Part shown: piece by piece, positions 5,925 to 6,069 of the stretch
How positions within the stretch are numbered: the first letter of the stretch is position 1
Layout: every line of letters starts with the position of its first letter
Origin: Deltaproteobacteria bacterium
GTDB taxonomy: Bacteria > Desulfobacterota > Binatia > UBA9968
Length of the DNA stretch: 6,069 nt
Reading direction: 5' to 3'
NCBI GenBank assembly: GCA_016183145.1
Contig: JACPFE010000388.1
Coordinates: forward strand, 1-6,069
Notes under the pieces: generated by a model
Databases searched by the model: none
Told to the model about the DNA's origin: nothing
What the model saw: the letters and a program-made list of their open reading frames with translations, nothing else
Made by a program: the position numbers and the translations under genes

Positions 5925-6069
5925 CTACGCGGAGAGTTTGATCTCGATCTCCGCGCCGAGGCGGCGGGCGACCTTTTTGAGTGTCGGCAAAGACACCCGA
6001 TTGTAATTTTCCCCTCCAGGAGTGCGATGTTGGGCTGTTGCATGCCGACCCCCCGTGCAAGTTCCGCCT
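5925..6069 (-). pseudogene. XRE/HigA-like helix-turn-helix protein, C-terminal part, frameshifted (5' end outside window)
   Basis: The - strand entering from the right edge reads AELARGVGMQQPNIALLEG (first codon 6067), the recognition helices of an XRE-type DNA-binding domain. At the C run 6011-6014 (GGGG on the coding strand) the frame must slip by -1 to continue as ENYNRVSLPTLKKVARRLG and then AEIEIKLSA before TAG 5927-5925. Restoring one G would give LLEGENYN, the usual family sequence. Such short proteins with a C-terminal Glu-Ile-Lys-Leu strand are commonly antitoxins of type II toxin-antitoxin pairs, which repress their own operon. In HigBA-type pairs the toxin gene precedes the antitoxin, so it would lie beyond 6069. 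Domain recognition is good; the antitoxin role is inferred. Confidence 0.75.

Noticed and set aside
5815..6060. - strand ORF of 81 codons across the helix-turn-helix region
   Set aside because: It runs in a third frame; the conserved helix-turn-helix sequence lies in the other two frames.

Overview
This looks like a chromosomal segment from a GC-rich, free-living bacterium. FtsH and a MenA/UbiA-type prenyltransferase indicate a bacterial core genome. The hemerythrin protein and the soft-metal-free P2-like ATPase are common in soil and sediment lineages, such as deltaproteobacteria-like or other uncultured groups. This taxonomic guess is weak and rests on protein style only.

Left part, + strand, intact genes: the C-terminal half of ftsH enters from the left edge (1-762). 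After a 202-bp gap comes a complete 302-residue membrane prenyltransferase of the UbiA superfamily, closest in motifs to MenA (965-1873). A tiny possible ORF (1884-1949) follows, with a good ribosome binding site overlapping the prenyltransferase stop. Next is a hemerythrin HHE-domain gene (2109-2599) that is split by a -1 frameshift near 2369.

Middle part, - strand: a full-length P-type cation ATPase (composite about 850 residues, 5411 down to 2860) converges on the hemerythrin gene. It is split by a -1 frameshift near 4893, inside the actuator domain. All its catalytic motifs are present across the two pieces.

Right part: 5412-5924 has no confidently assigned gene. It holds a weak - strand ORF, a + strand stretch resembling the C-terminus of a REP-associated (Y1) transposase, and directly after that a 10-bp palindrome with a 12-bp tandem duplication. 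At the right edge lies the C-terminal part of an XRE-type helix-turn-helix protein on the - strand, frameshifted in a G run near 6011.

The main pattern is that three recognisable genes in 2.1-6.07 kb each lack one base, in the same direction, while the two genes in 1-1.9 kb are intact. Either the assembly has single-base deletion errors, or the right part of the window is decaying. I see no convincing new multi-gene system.
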